Notes: generated by a model not told the origin, from the sequence alone. DNA of 64,000 nt from Symbiodinium natans (GCA_905221605.1 CAJNDS010002748.1:124001-188000); one strand, 5' to 3'; shown: positions 12,181-22,165, counted from the stretch's first letter. Numbers and translations: made by a program.

Positions 12181-12470
12181 CGGGGGGGGGGGGGGGGATC
12201 ATTATTAATTATTTAGAGGGGGGGGGGGGGGGAAAAATATATAATAATGAAATGGCTTTTCATTCCATTATTATTATTTGGGGGGGGGGGGGGAGGGGGG
12301 GGGGAGGGGGGGGGGGGGGGTCATTATTCTTTTTTAGAGGGGGGGGGGCATACTAATAGAATGGCTTTTCATTCCCATTATATTATTTGGGGGGGGGGGG
12401 GGGTCCATTATTATTATTTTAGAGGGGGGGGGAAATAATAATGAAAATGAAATGGCTTTTCATTCCATTA
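12180..12470. repeat. Poly-G blocks with AATGAAATGGCTTTTCATT hairpins
   Basis: Runs of 8-18 G alternate three times with a short A+T-rich module containing ATGGCTTTTCATTCC (about 12248, 12361 and 12453). AATGAAA ... TTTTCATT can fold back on itself. Seen directly. Such G-runs are prone to assembly and base-calling error, so the exact lengths should not be trusted. Confidence 0.7.
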
Positions 12471-12640
12471 GGTTTGGGGCTTAGGGTTTAGGAACAGAAG
12501 GCGAGCAGACAATAGTACAGGACGAGTTTAGGGTTTAGGGTTTAGGGTTCAGGGTTTAGGGCTTCGGGGTTTAGGGTGCGGAGCTTGGAGTTTAGGGTTT
12601 AGGGTTTAGGGTTTAGGGTTTAGGGTTTAGGGTAGAGGCT
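12470..12640 (+). repeat. TTTAGGG array, partly degenerate
   Basis: Exact TTTAGGG copies are mixed with variants (TTCAGGG, TTCGGGG). Same unit as the plant-type telomere repeat used by dinoflagellates; here it is interstitial. Confidence 0.9.
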
Positions 12641-12879
12641 TGAAAAGGGTTGGTGTTGAAAGGTTGTTGAGGGTTTCGGGTGGTTCAGAGGAGTTTTTAG
12701 GGGGAGAGGGCTCTTGAGCTTCCAGGCCCTGAAATCCAGTCGAAACGCCCTTCCTCCACAAACAAAATGAAGGAAAAACACCGAACCCCAAAACCCCTGA
12801 AAACCGAATCCCCAAACCCAAACTCCGTGCTCTAAACCTTATACCCTATAGAACCTAAATTACAAGTACCCCCCCCCCC

Positions 12880-12985
12880 CCCGGCTCCTAAAACCTAACC
12901 CTAAACCCTAAACCCTAAACCCTAAACCCTAAACCCTAAACCCTAAACCCTAAACCCTAAACCCTAAACCCTAAACCCTAAACCA
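12880..12985 (-). repeat. CCCTAAA array (opposite orientation)
   Basis: About 12 near-exact CCCTAAA copies, in inverse orientation to the arrays on either side. It is preceded by a C-run near 12870. Confidence 0.92.
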
Positions 12986-13056
12986 AAAGTACAAACTCGC
13001 TCGGCCGGATCGCCTTCGAAGTCTGCGAGCCTCGGATAGTCTTCGGGAAGCACTTG

Positions 13057-13440
13057 TTTAGGGTTTAGGGTTTGGGGTTTGGGGTTTAGGGTTTAGGGTT
13101 TAGGGTTAAGAGTTAAGGGTTTAGGGTTTAGGGTTTAGGGTTCAGAGTTCAGGGTTCAGGGTTCAGGGTTTGGGTCCCAAGTTTGGGGCTTGAGGGTTTA
13201 AGGGGATTGTAGGCGTAGGGTTTAAGGGTCTAAGGGTTTTCGGGGTTAAGGGCCTATGAGTTTATAGGGTTTGTGGGGTTTGTATAATCTATATAGGCTT
13301 GGCTGGGTTTATAAGGTTAAGGGTTTGGTGTTTGAGGTTTAGGGCTTAAGGGTTTGCAGGGTTTGCAGAGCTTGTATAGTATTTTGTAGGATTATAAGAT
13401 TGCCGGGCTTAAGCGTTCAACAGGGTTGAAGGTTCATCTC
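13057..13440 (+). repeat. TTTAGGG array decaying into telomere-like text
   Basis: Exact copies to about 13145, then increasingly altered GGGTTTAGGG-like sequence up to about 13440. No gene is seen in this stretch. Confidence 0.8.
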
Positions 13441-13879
13441 TCGCTTGATGGGTGTGTCAGTGACGCACTCTCGAATTCTCCGTGCGTGATCAAAGAATGC
13501 TGAGGGCCCGGCGATACCGGGGTGGAAGCGGCCGCCGGGATCGCCATGTGTTCGACGGCCCCAGCAGTGACAGGCGGACGGCGATGCTAAAGGGCAACTG
13601 CGGCAACGAACAAGGTGCGGACCAAGCAAGGGAAGGGGTGGGGGGGCGAAGCAGAACCACTACGCCGGCTAGCTCACACCTTTTCCCTCGGCGACGGCGC
13701 CGAAATTAACTCAGGGGAAACAAACACGGCAGAGCAGCTCGTGCGCCGGCACAAAGGTCAACTGACCCCTGACGGCGTGCGACGATGCTGCCCTGCCACA
13801 TGCAAGGCGACGCCGGTCGTGCACAAACGACGGCGACGACTTGTGGATCCCCACTACGCTACTGCCGGGCGTCCGCTCA

Positions 13880-14601
13880 ATGACAGCGACGCCGATCCAG
13901 TGCCGGGAAGCCGGCGGCCACATGGCGGCGACGGCGTTCCACGTCGGTGGGAGAGGCCCCTGGCGTGACCCCGGGCTGGCGCAGCTGAACCAGCGCCGCC
14001 CGCGGATCAAACATCGCCGCAGACGCTGGCTGGAGGTTGAACGGCCGCCCACCCGGCCACCTCGGCACCCACGACGAAGGCAGCGGCGGCGGCGGCGCCG
14101 TGTGTGGGTACTCCCACGGAGCTGGCACCAGCGCCGGGCGCGGGCGGGTACGGCACCACCCTGCCGAACCGCCTCGCCATACCCCAGATGGAGAAGGGCG
14201 CCGCTGGGCAGGGCTGGGGCCGGCGGCGCCACAGATGGGATCGGCGTTGGCGGTGGCGGGCCTGCCGGCGTCCACGGCAGGCCAATCGGCCCCGCCGGAT
14301 GACAACGCCGTATGCCAACCACCGCAGACCGCAGCCCGCGCCTGCGGCGGCGGGGCTGCTGCCTGGGCGGGACCGGCAGCGCGGGCGGCGATGCCCAGGC
14401 GACGGGGAGGCCCGTCGAATCGAGGTCCAGGAAGCGTCGCTGGTTAGGCGACTCCGATTCGCCGCCCTCGCCGAAGATGTCGGCATCGTCGGGTCCTCCG
14501 CCGAACTGCAGCGGCGGGTAGTGCGTCGAGCAGGACGGCACATAATCCCCAGCGCCAATCCTCGAGGAGGCCATGGCGGCACAAACAGCCGCGGGAAACA
14601 C
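13880..14601 (-). pseudogene. Minus-strand proline-rich ORF inside the element
   Basis: Reading from 14601 leftward, the first part (SRIGAGDYVPSCSTHYPPLQ, then DDADIFGEGGESESPNQRRF) looks like real protein. After frame changes in the G+C-rich part, a proline-rich text (YPHTAPPPPLPSSWVP, FNLQPASAAMFDPRAALVQL) continues to about 13880. The other frames are Arg-rich shadows. It codes opposite to the YR and RNase H parts, so the block is either an inversion or a nested second element. Function unknown. Confidence 0.38.
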
Positions 14602-14725
14602 AGGTGAACCTAAAGCGAGCTGCGCCGACAGCAGGCAAGTGCCCTAAAACACACAAACCAGGGGAGGGGGGGGGGGGGGTGCAGCGACGACAGCCTGACA
14701 GGCGCGGCCCGTTCTTTTCCTCGGG

Positions 14726-15253
14726 CTAGTCGTCTGATTCGTCGGAGCCGCTACTGGACTCCTGAGACGACGAGGGCTCGGAGTTCGCAGACGGCGACTC
14801 CACCTCCTCTGTCGGGGAGGGCGCCTCGTGCGCCGGAGATCTGAAGCACCTCTTACAACGTCTGGGGTCCGGCGGTTCCGCCGATATCCGGAAATGGGAT
14901 CTGACCCCATAACCGCACCTCGCCTTGAACAGGAGGGGGTCCTTACTGGACTCGTGCGGATCTGGCCGATGCAAGCGCCGATTTCGGCGATGCATGATAA
15001 ATGTATTCGCCTCTTCAACCGGCGGGATCGCCGACGCAACGTCGGGGGCCTCCAGGAAAACGATCCCGGGTAGGTCCGACTGCGGCGAAGGGGGCGCCGC
15101 TAACGAAGCGGCCGCGTCCCCGCTCTCCTGCTGGCCCGCCTCGTGAGTCAGGTCGACGATCGCCGGCAGCGCCGTAGCAGCGCCTGGGCCGGTGCCAGCG
15201 GCCGTTCGACGACCTGGCTCGCCTGGCCGGCGCTTCCCCGCCGGTGCTGGCAT
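14726..15253 (-). CDS. Minus-strand ORF with Cys motif and acidic Ser-rich tail
   Basis: 175 residues reading leftward. Recognisable segments are ALPAIVDLTHEAG, PGIVFLEAPDVASAIPP, then a basic stretch MHRRNRRLHRPDPHESSKD and a Cys motif (RCGYGVRSHF ... PRRCKRCF). It ends in a Ser/Glu/Asp-rich tail (SSSQESSSGSDESDD) and a stop. The pattern of a basic strand followed by Cys ... Cys-x2-Cys recalls the small Cys modules found in many dinoflagellate retroelement ORFs, but I cannot name it. Its 5' part overlaps the start of the plus-strand gag-like ORF near 15195-15253, so its true start may lie further in, around 15150. Confidence 0.45.
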   Translation of the reverse strand: MPAPAGKRRPGEPGRRTAAGTGPGAATALPAIVDLTHEAGQQESGDAAASLAAPPSPQSDLPGIVFLEAPDVASAIPPVEEANTFIMHRRNRRLHRPDPHESSKDPLLFKARCGYGVRSHFRISAEPPDPRRCKRCFRSPAHEAPSPTEEVESPSANSEPSSSQESSSGSDESDD

Positions 15254-16373
15254 ACCTCAGGGCCAGGGGCGTCGAGCGCTGATCGCGGCTACGCACAGGA
15301 GGACCTGCGCCGCCTCCTCTTGCAGCCTTTCATCGACGGCATCGACGTCGACGGCGCCCGCCACAAGCTGGACGACCAGCGCAAGGAGGTCGCCGCCGCC
15401 ATCGTCACCCACATGTGGACGGAGGCCCGCTGCCAGTGGGAGGCGCACTGCCAGACGCCGCAGCTGCAGCCTCCGCCGACTGCGCCGGCCGGCGCACAGG
15501 CGATCCCCCCGGCGAGGCCAGACGAGAAGCCTCCCAAGTCCTTCCTGGCGTGGGCGACGCAGGTCGAGGCCTACAACAGTCGCCTCTTGGACGGCGCTCG
15601 TCGGCGGTTTCCGACGCAGACGCTCCTCGGCGCGGAGGAGGTGTTGACCAGGATCTGGCACGAACACACGGCGTCCAAAGCTTACACGCCGGTGTCTCTC
15701 ACAGAGATCTTGTCCCGGCGCACTTACCAAGCGTCGGGGGAAATCAACCCCCACGCAGTGCGACGAGCCTCCGGCGCGGCGGAGGAGAAGGAGTGGTCCC
15801 CTCAAACCCTCCTGCCGGGCCCGAGACGGCGGTCAACGCCTTCATCGACTGGTTTTCAGCGAAGGCGAGGTCCAGGCCCACCATGATTGACCAGGTCGTC
15901 GATTTTTGGTCGGCGATCGGCTGGACGCTGGCGATGGACCTCCGCCTCGGCAAGTCCTTCCACGAGGCGACCAAGGCGATCATGGAGGACCATGCCCTCT
16001 TCTATGAGGTCATGGCGCGGCCGCCGAAGCAGCCGCCTGCCGCCCCAACCCAGAGCACGGCGCAGCCGCCGAGACGCTGGACGACGCAGAGCAGCCGACC
16101 AAAGGCGCTGGCCGCCGCGGGGGGGGAGAGGCCGGAAGCCCAAGGGCCGGGGCGGAGGCTCTACTCCCCCCCCGCGCCCCTGCCCAAGGAGGCAAGCGCA
16201 GGCAGTCTGACGACGCCTGGTCTTCCTGGAACGACGATCGTCGAGGTGGCTCCTCTGGCCAGCGTCGTGACGAGTGGGGCGCTTGGAGCTCCTGGTCGAA
16301 CGCCGGCGGCCAGCAGTGGGGCAGAGAGGCGCAGGAAGCCCAGCCCAAGAAGAGCTCCGGCCCCAAGCGCTAG
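15195..16373 (+). pseudogene. Gag-like ORF of the YR retroelement family
   Basis: The text starts as LARLAGASPPVLAYLRARGV and, after a frame change near 15285, runs through EDLRRLLLQPFIDGIDVDG, VAAAIVTHMWTEARCQWEAH, GAEEVLTRIWHEHTASKAY and LTEILSRRTYQASGEINPHA. A shift near 15810 leads to VNAFIDWFSAKARSRP, DFWSAIGWTLAMDLRLGKSF and HEATKAIMEDHALFYEVMA. A third shift at the C-run near 16170 leads to a Trp/Ser/Arg-rich end (SDDAWSSWNDDRRGG ... KKSSGPKR) with stop TAG 16371-16373. The conserved helical core and basic, disordered tail match a recurrent structural protein that precedes RT in dinoflagellate YR retroelements as I recall them. Role inferred: RNA packaging. Confidence 0.6.
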
Positions 16374-16440
16374 GGACAGCGCGGGGCCTCGCCAGTCGCC
16401 AGGGGGCGGGGCGAGGTACCCGACCCGCCGCAGAAGAGGA

Positions 16441-16780
16441 TCTCACACCGGCGCCTGGGCGCTCCTCAAAGGGTATGGGAAGGACGACGCCGTCAACGGC
16501 GTCCTCTCTGCCTTCTGGGCTTCAGCGGCGCGCCGCTGTTGGTTCCCTAAATTCGTCCGCGTTCCGTCGAAAGCCAACATCTCCGACGCGGTGTCCAGGG
16601 ATGATCTCCGCCAGGCCTCGGCGGAGGGCTGGTCGTGGCTGGACCTGCCCGTCGACGACATCCTCAACATCCTCCTGCGCGCCGCCGACGATCTCGAGTT
16701 CGCCACCGACGAGGCGGCATCGGCGCTCGCATCGGTGTCCTCTGAGTTTTCGGTGCCGGCGCGTAGCGGGAAAGGGGGTG
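16441..16780 (+). pseudogene. RNase H C-terminal remnant; RT domain missing
   Basis: In one frame, ALLKGYGKDDAVNGVLSAFW, then RVPSKANISDAVSRDDLRQA and DDILNILLRAADDLEFA. The VPSKANISDAVSR box is the usual end of the RNase H domain in DIRS-type pol proteins. Only about 70 bases separate the stop of the gag-like ORF from this box, so the RT palm and most of RNase H (normally well over 1 kb) are absent. An internal deletion is the simplest reading. Confidence 0.6.
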
Positions 16781-16928
16781 CGCCGGGCGGGTGCAGAATG
16801 TGCCCCCCCCCCGCGCCGCCCCCGGTTTTCGGCGGACTGGACTGCCTTCGCGCACGTCGCGCTTAGTCGCAAAACGACGTGTGTCCGTCCAGCCTTCATT
16901 TTGGGTTTAGTTAGGAGCGGCGCTTGTC
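16781..16928 (+). repeat. B1 split direct repeat
   Basis: Matches 17049-17194 with a few substitutions and small length differences in a C-run. It ends in GCTTGTC, which is also the first seven bases of A2. Confidence 0.83.
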
Positions 16929-17011
16929 GTGTAGCACTATTCATGTGCGTTAGGACAAGCATGCGACGAACGACGCAGCTGTTCGTCGCAAGCCGCCCAT
17001 TTTCAGCTCCC
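16922..17011 (+). repeat. A2 split direct repeat
   Basis: Identical to A1 at 9141-9230, with the same two inverted repeats. It overlaps B1 by the 7-base core. Confidence 0.85.
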
Positions 17012-17048
17012 ACCCTCTTCCACCCTGGCGCCAGCCGCCCCCCGGGGG

Positions 17049-17194
17049 CGTCGGGCGGGTGCAGAATGCGCCGCCCCCGCGCCGCCCCCGGTTTTCGGCG
17101 GACTGGACTGCCTTCGCGCACGTCGCGCTTAGTCGCAAAACGACGTATGTCCGTCCAGCCTTCATTTTGGGTTTAGTTAGGAGCGGCGCTTGTC
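17049..17194 (+). repeat. B2 split direct repeat (right end)
   Basis: Second copy of B. After GCTTGTC the sequence diverges from A2 (CCAGAGC instead of GTGTAGC), marking the right end of the element. Confidence 0.83.
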
Positions 17195-19862
17195 CCAGAG
17201 CTTTCGTTGTTCCAGGCACGCCGGAACTTCTTGCTGGTCTCCCATGCGGACTGTGTGGCCAGGTGCCCGGCACTGCTCGGTTGTGACACTTTGCCCAATC
17301 AGATGCAGAATTCTTTCAGATTGCGTGTGTAGCGTAGTTCATCCATGCACATGTGTCGGCCGGTTGGCGCCTCACCACAATCGTTGAACGGGGTACCCGC
17401 ATTTCTGGAAATATTGTCAGTGCTCTGGGCAAGTGTTCTGTCTGGCCTAAGAACGTTCGACGGCTCTGGTGCAAGTTTGTCGGAGACCTTTTTTAGGCCA
17501 GCTGCCTGGCGCTGATGCCTTGCCAGGGTGGCCGCACAGTCGATGCTGCACGGAGCTTAAACACGTCAGTGTTTTCTATTGGTGGCCAGATAGTTTCCTT
17601 GGTTCAAGCTCAGCCCACTCTTGTTGTTGCAAGAAAACGCCATCAAGCAATAATTGTAAACGCTTGCTCGAGCCGGGCTGGCCCAACGCGGGGTGTAGCA
17701 TGCTCCTAGGAGGGGCTGGGGGGAAGGTTGGGAAGGGGAAGGAGACCGGATCCTGGTCTGCTTGTTCTAGACGCCTCTCGGCTGAAAGCCGAGGCGAATC
17801 AGAACTAGTCGGAAATCTCAACCCGTTCTCCGCAACGATGCCGGGGCATGCAGGTGCATGCATGCCCGGTTCATGGTTGGTAGGGCATGCAGAAGGTGCA
17901 TGCATGGCGAGAAAAGGCAAGGTCAACATGGGGCAGCAGGGAAAGCCCAAAATGCAAGAAAGGCGACAAAGGTTGAGGCATGGCCAGGGAGCAATCAATG
18001 TGCCGCACATGCCAGGGTGCTAGGCGTTTAGACTGCGGCATGCCCGTGTGAGAATGCCAATGCGCCAGTGCAATACTGCCAGCACGGATTGCACCACAAG
18101 CTAGGCTAGGGCTGACGCGAGTATGGTGTCTGCGTGGCTGCAGCGGGCCAAAAATCAAGTAAGTAAGTTCGCGACAATGGGACGGTTCTATCTGCAATAT
18201 CTGCATAGTACCTGCGAAACACACAGTGGCGAACTCACGAGATCCGCCATCTTCAAGCGATTGGAAGCATCTTATTGGTTAGACGGAGCTGCCCTTCACC
18301 ACAAAGCGCACCGCACACCCTACGACAAACCCTTTGGACGCTTAACCACAACGCGCACCCTGCCTGCATCTGGACCGTGCACCCTGCAACACAACATAAC
18401 ACAACCCTGTGGACTCGAAATTTTGGAGCATGCCAAGCACTTGGTCACAGGTACATGATGAAAGAGAAAGCCCTCGAAACTAGCATCTACAAAATGAGGG
18501 CTTCCCCACTCCTGAGGGCGGCGCAAAATTGAAAGACTACCTAGCAGCAAGCATGTGCACCGTGTGCCCGTGTGTGTTGACCGCTCGGACGAAAGCAAAG
18601 AAACTGTCTTTGCTTGGCCGCGGCCTGTTACTTTTCCCGTGCGCGTGTCTTAAAAAGGCAGAGGCGGTGCCCGAGCTTTTTTCTGACAAGCTGCCGCTGC
18701 AGATCGGCAGGACTATAATGTTAACCTCCTAAGAATAAACCGCCCCCCTGTCTCAATTGATTTTTGTTTCTGCCCCGACCCCCTATTGAAGGGGGGCGGG
18801 TCGGGCTGTCCTGAGCCGCCCCCAAGCCCTGACCTACCCAAAAGGGCCCACAGAAAAAAGAAATCGGGCTCCGGGCCGGGGTTCCTTAATTGAGGGGGGG
18901 TCTATAATTGAGTTCTGGGCTTGGGGTTTCTCAATTGAGGGGGGGTTTATAAAGTTGAGGTTAACATACCTGTGTGCAACACCTTTCTCAACCGGAACTC
19001 TGCGTGAGGGAGGTAATTAGCTGGTCTCGACTTCGGCTTGTCCATTTTTTTTGCCGAAGAAGCCCAGCAAAAGCTTGGCGAGGGAAGGCTTGAGGGGCTT
19101 TGCGGCGATGTCAGAAACAACTGTCTTTTCGGGTCTTGAATCCCAAACGCTGGCGAGCATTCACTGTCAGCACCTGCAGGGACCAAAGTCGCAGGCTAAT
19201 GCGGGCCAGAGAACCTCAAACTACGCGCAAGGATCAGTGGTGCGAATCCGCTTTGAAACATCGCGCGGCAGGAGGTCCCATGTGTTACATGGTCACATGA
19301 TGCATGATCAATCGGATACTGGACTTAATGAAGCCCGCTGCATCGCTCGAAGGCATCGAGCTGATTATCAGATTATCATCGTCATGTTGAGGCAGAGGAG
19401 CAGAGATAGAAACAACGGCCTGATCGGGGTGCCTTGTGGGTGGCAAACCCTGAAAGACGGCACAGCTATGCGCAGACATTTACAAACATATGTATTTTTA
19501 TAAGTATACATAAACGAACATTTTCTTTCTGTCATTTGCCGTTGCCACCGACGGTGGCGGCGTTGATGAGTGAAACAAATGCAAGAAATTCAAGGGACTT
19601 TCATTCATCTGTCTTTCCTTTCGTCTTTCTTATGTTCACTTCGCTCACTCGTTATCTTATTGTTAGAGCCCGTGAGATGGAGATGCAGCGTACTGGAAGA
19701 GCGACCAAAAGTTAAGACAATAATATTGTTAAGGGGGTCCGTTTTGCCCCAAAGCTTACATCATTTTATTGTTTTGCTATGCCAGCCACTGCATGGCACC
19801 GGAGACACCGACTCGAGCTGAAGAAACCGCGACCCAAGCGAAGGGCCAACATTGTCACTGGC

Positions 19863-19865
<3 letters not shown>
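17195..19865. other. No gene seen
   Basis: Short ORFs only. Near 18770-18955 there are repeated TCAATTGAGGGGGG / TTAATTGAGGGGGG motifs followed by TATAA, and CCCCCCTG blocks. Nothing codes convincingly. Confidence 0.5.
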
Positions 19866-19910
<45 letters not shown>

Positions 19911-19938
19911 CAGACAGACAGAGAGAGAGAGAGAGAGA
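19866..19938. repeat. (GA)n with GACA interruption
   Basis: Dinucleotide tract immediately upstream of the spliced-leader relic. Confidence 0.95.
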
Positions 19939-19947
19939 GCGAGAACT

Positions 19948-19963
19948 GCCATTTTGGCTCAAG
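19948..19963 (+). other. Relict dinoflagellate spliced-leader sequence
   Basis: GCCATTTTGGCTCAAG is identical to the last 16 bases of the 22-base leader that dinoflagellates trans-splice onto mRNAs (established knowledge). A chance match in 64 kb is very unlikely. A genomic leader copy without the rest of an SL RNA gene normally marks the 5' end of a reverse-transcribed, re-integrated mRNA. The upstream six leader bases are not conserved. No intact ORF begins within the next 300 bases. Confidence 0.75.
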
Positions 19964-20445
19964 TCGCCACTCGGGAACCAGCCCCCCGGGGGGTGGCTTG
20001 AGCACCGCGCCGCTCCTTCAAGCTGTACACTCTCGGTGTGACCCTTTACCCTTAAAGAGTGCTTTTGGGGTGTGTCCTTTTGAGATCTGTTGTCGGACGG
20101 GGCCTGGACCTTATAGCTTACAAAGAAGGTGCTCTGGACTCTGGAATTAAGAAACGCCGAGAGCGCGCAGCTGTAGCAGCGACACCAGTCAGCAACAGCG
20201 AGTAGGTTACCTTTCTTCAGGAGGTACGCTGTGTCATCACTTGCTTGATTCTCAGGGCTCGTGGTCTTCAATTTTTCCATGCATGCTATCACGTATGAGA
20301 CATTGAGCTTTGCAAGGGGGAGAGGATAGCCATGGCCAAGCGATGCCGCGCCTGCCTGTGCGCAGGAGACATATATCATCAAGGGCACACGTATGGGCCA
20401 GAGGGCAGCCGACAAGGCCAGAAGGCCTACATGCGGTGAGGGAAA

Positions 20446-20913
20446 GTGGGCACCCAGGCGACACCTGTGCAACCAGAAAATGACGCGGGGGGCACTGAGA
20501 AGGAGGAGGCAGGGGGAGAACCTACGTCCGCTACGCCTGAGAGACGCACCCAACGTGGAGGAGAGATCGAGCAAGGTGGCGGGATGATCCAGTCCCCACG
20601 TGCAGTGGGGACCGGCAAGCAGCTTCCCAGGAAAGCAAGTGAAGCGGAGGGCGTTGCCACCGCAAGCGGAGCCGCTGTCAACAAGGCCTCAGAGACAGGC
20701 CCGCTCCAAGGGGGATCGGGAGGAGATAAAGACATGATCGTGTACATCCTCAAGTGCTGCAGCCCTCTTCGAACGCGCCCTCGAGTACTGCAAGCAGGAA
20801 GAAGCCCAACGAGACAGAGAGCGACTGCGATAGGGGGGGGAGACCGGGGAGAAGCGCACAGCAGAGTACCAGACAAGCTACGACGAGGGAGGAGCGAAGC
20901 CCAGCCGGCCTGA
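20446..20913 (+). CDS. Possible exon of a disordered protein
   Basis: 155 codons, mostly Gly/Glu/Ala/Thr/Arg (VQPENDAGGTEKEEAGGEPT and similar), then a short hydrophobic segment (KDMIVYILKCC). Such text is low in information and the opposite strand is also open over 265 codons, but the plus frame has the more natural composition. It lies about 480 bases downstream of the spliced-leader relic and could be part of a retrocopy. No family recognised. Confidence 0.28.
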   Translation: MGTQATPVQPENDAGGTEKEEAGGEPTSATPERRTQRGGEIEQGGGMIQSPRAVGTGKQLPRKASEAEGVATASGAAVNKASETGPLQGGSGGDKDMIVYILKCCSPLRTRPRVLQAGRSPTRQRATAIGGGDRGEAHSRVPDKLRRGRSEAQPA

Positions 20914-21404
20914 GAAGAAGTGAAAGAGCAGTGAATGCCCGAAGCAACCTGGGGAGACTGAGGGAAGGATTTCAGCAAGATAGGAGCAGGTTGGCTTGCG
21001 TTTTCGGGGAGGGGCAGGTTCGGGGATGCATGCGAAGCCGAGGTCGGGGGGGCGTTGGGAGGTTTTCGGGAAGGTTGATGCCAAGGGGCTGTATCCACAC
21101 AGATCTGGTGGAGAGCAGAAACACGTGATAGGCACCGTAGCTGGTGAGGAGGGTTGACGTTGTTTCGGGGGAAGCGGGACATATGTAATGCACGTTTTTT
21201 CCGGTCCATTTTCAGGGGAACCACCTAACTTTTGTTTCGGGTCTGCGGTACTGGGGGGGGATCCCTCTCCTTAATACCTTAACACAAACACGAGGTGTTT
21301 CCTCTTTTCCAGTATGTCTCACGCCGACTGCTGAACTTGACGTGACCCGGGCGCGCCCAGTGCGCGGGGGAGCAGGGACCTCTGCCCTGCCCCTCAAGCC
21401 CTGC

Positions 21405-21414
21405 AGAAGAAGAA

Positions 21415-21461
<47 letters not shown>

Positions 21462-21469
21462 AGAAGAAG
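21405..21469. repeat. (GAA)n tract
   Basis: Trinucleotide tract, followed by GCGAGAACTGCC, the same 12 bases that follow the (GA)n tract at 19939-19950. Confidence 0.95.
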
Positions 21470-21479
21470 CGAGAACTGC

Positions 21480-22160
21480 CTCTTGCTTCCCTAGGTTGAG
21501 TATGGAGCCACGATGGTGCCTTGAATGCAACTTCAACGTCACTAAGCCACTAAGCTCAGTCGGCATGTCATGCCGCTTGCTTTCCGTGTGTTGTGAAAAG
21601 CAGCTGTTGTCTGTTGATGTCCTGCCTTTCACTCGCAGCTGGCCTGGCGCTCGGCTTTGCCGGCCTTGTTGACGTCGCCACGACGGCGGCAGCGGGATGT
21701 TTGGAGCGGTGTGGAGGACATGCACAGCCGGAAGTTGTAACTACAAGCATACAAACATGCTTAGATTTCGACACGGTGATGACTCCCCCTCCTTTCCACT
21801 TTCTCGCTCTGACTCCAGCTGCTGGCAGGACAAGGTGCCCGAGGAACGTTGCCGTGACGAGAGGCGCAGACCATTGCAGAGGGCGAGAGAGACTGTGCCC
21901 CAAGGGAAAGCACAATGCAGAGGGAATTTGGTACACAAGGAACATGGATTCCACATCGTGAGTTCACCGTGCTACAGCAAATTAGGGATCTTTACTGTCT
22001 TGTGATTCTTTTGTTCTCTTGTGTAAATTTTTTTTTTGTTTCTCGCTTGTGACTTTTTGAAAAAAAGGCGCTTCTCACTCGTGACTTTTTTTGCGTGCAG
22101 GGGCTCTGCAAAACACGCTGCTAGCACGCTAGCACGTTGATCTTCATTTGTTGTGTCCTG
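21480..22160. other. No gene seen
   Basis: Overlapping short ORFs on both strands with no recognisable motif, and a T-run near 22028. Confidence 0.5.
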
Positions 22161-22165
22161 CCCCT

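Larger units (their letters stand above)
9141..17194 (+). mobile_element. Tyrosine-recombinase retrotransposon with split direct repeats
   Basis: The left end carries a 90-bp repeat A (9141-9230). The right end is arranged B1 (16781-16928), A2 (16922-17011), B2 (17049-17194). A1 and A2 are identical over 90 bases. This A1 ... B1-A2-B2 layout is the known signature of PAT/Ngaro-type members of the DIRS order, which integrate as circles through a tyrosine recombinase instead of a DDE integrase. The element starts with GCTTGTC and ends with GCTTGTC, and the same 7-mer forms the B1/A2 junction; it is therefore the likely crossover core and would leave no target duplication. The interior holds an ORF1, a YR gene with visible catalytic residues, a gag-like ORF and an RNase H tail. 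It is rearranged: the RT palm is missing, a central block codes on the minus strand, and telomere-type arrays are present. Probably non-autonomous. Confidence 0.82.

Noticed and set aside
12470-13145. Possible true chromosome end
   Set aside because: Arrays are short, point in both directions and are flanked on both sides by retroelement coding sequence, so they are interstitial.
20427-21224. 265-residue minus-strand ORF
   Set aside because: Pro/Ser/Leu-rich antisense of a hydrophilic plus-strand stretch; no motif.
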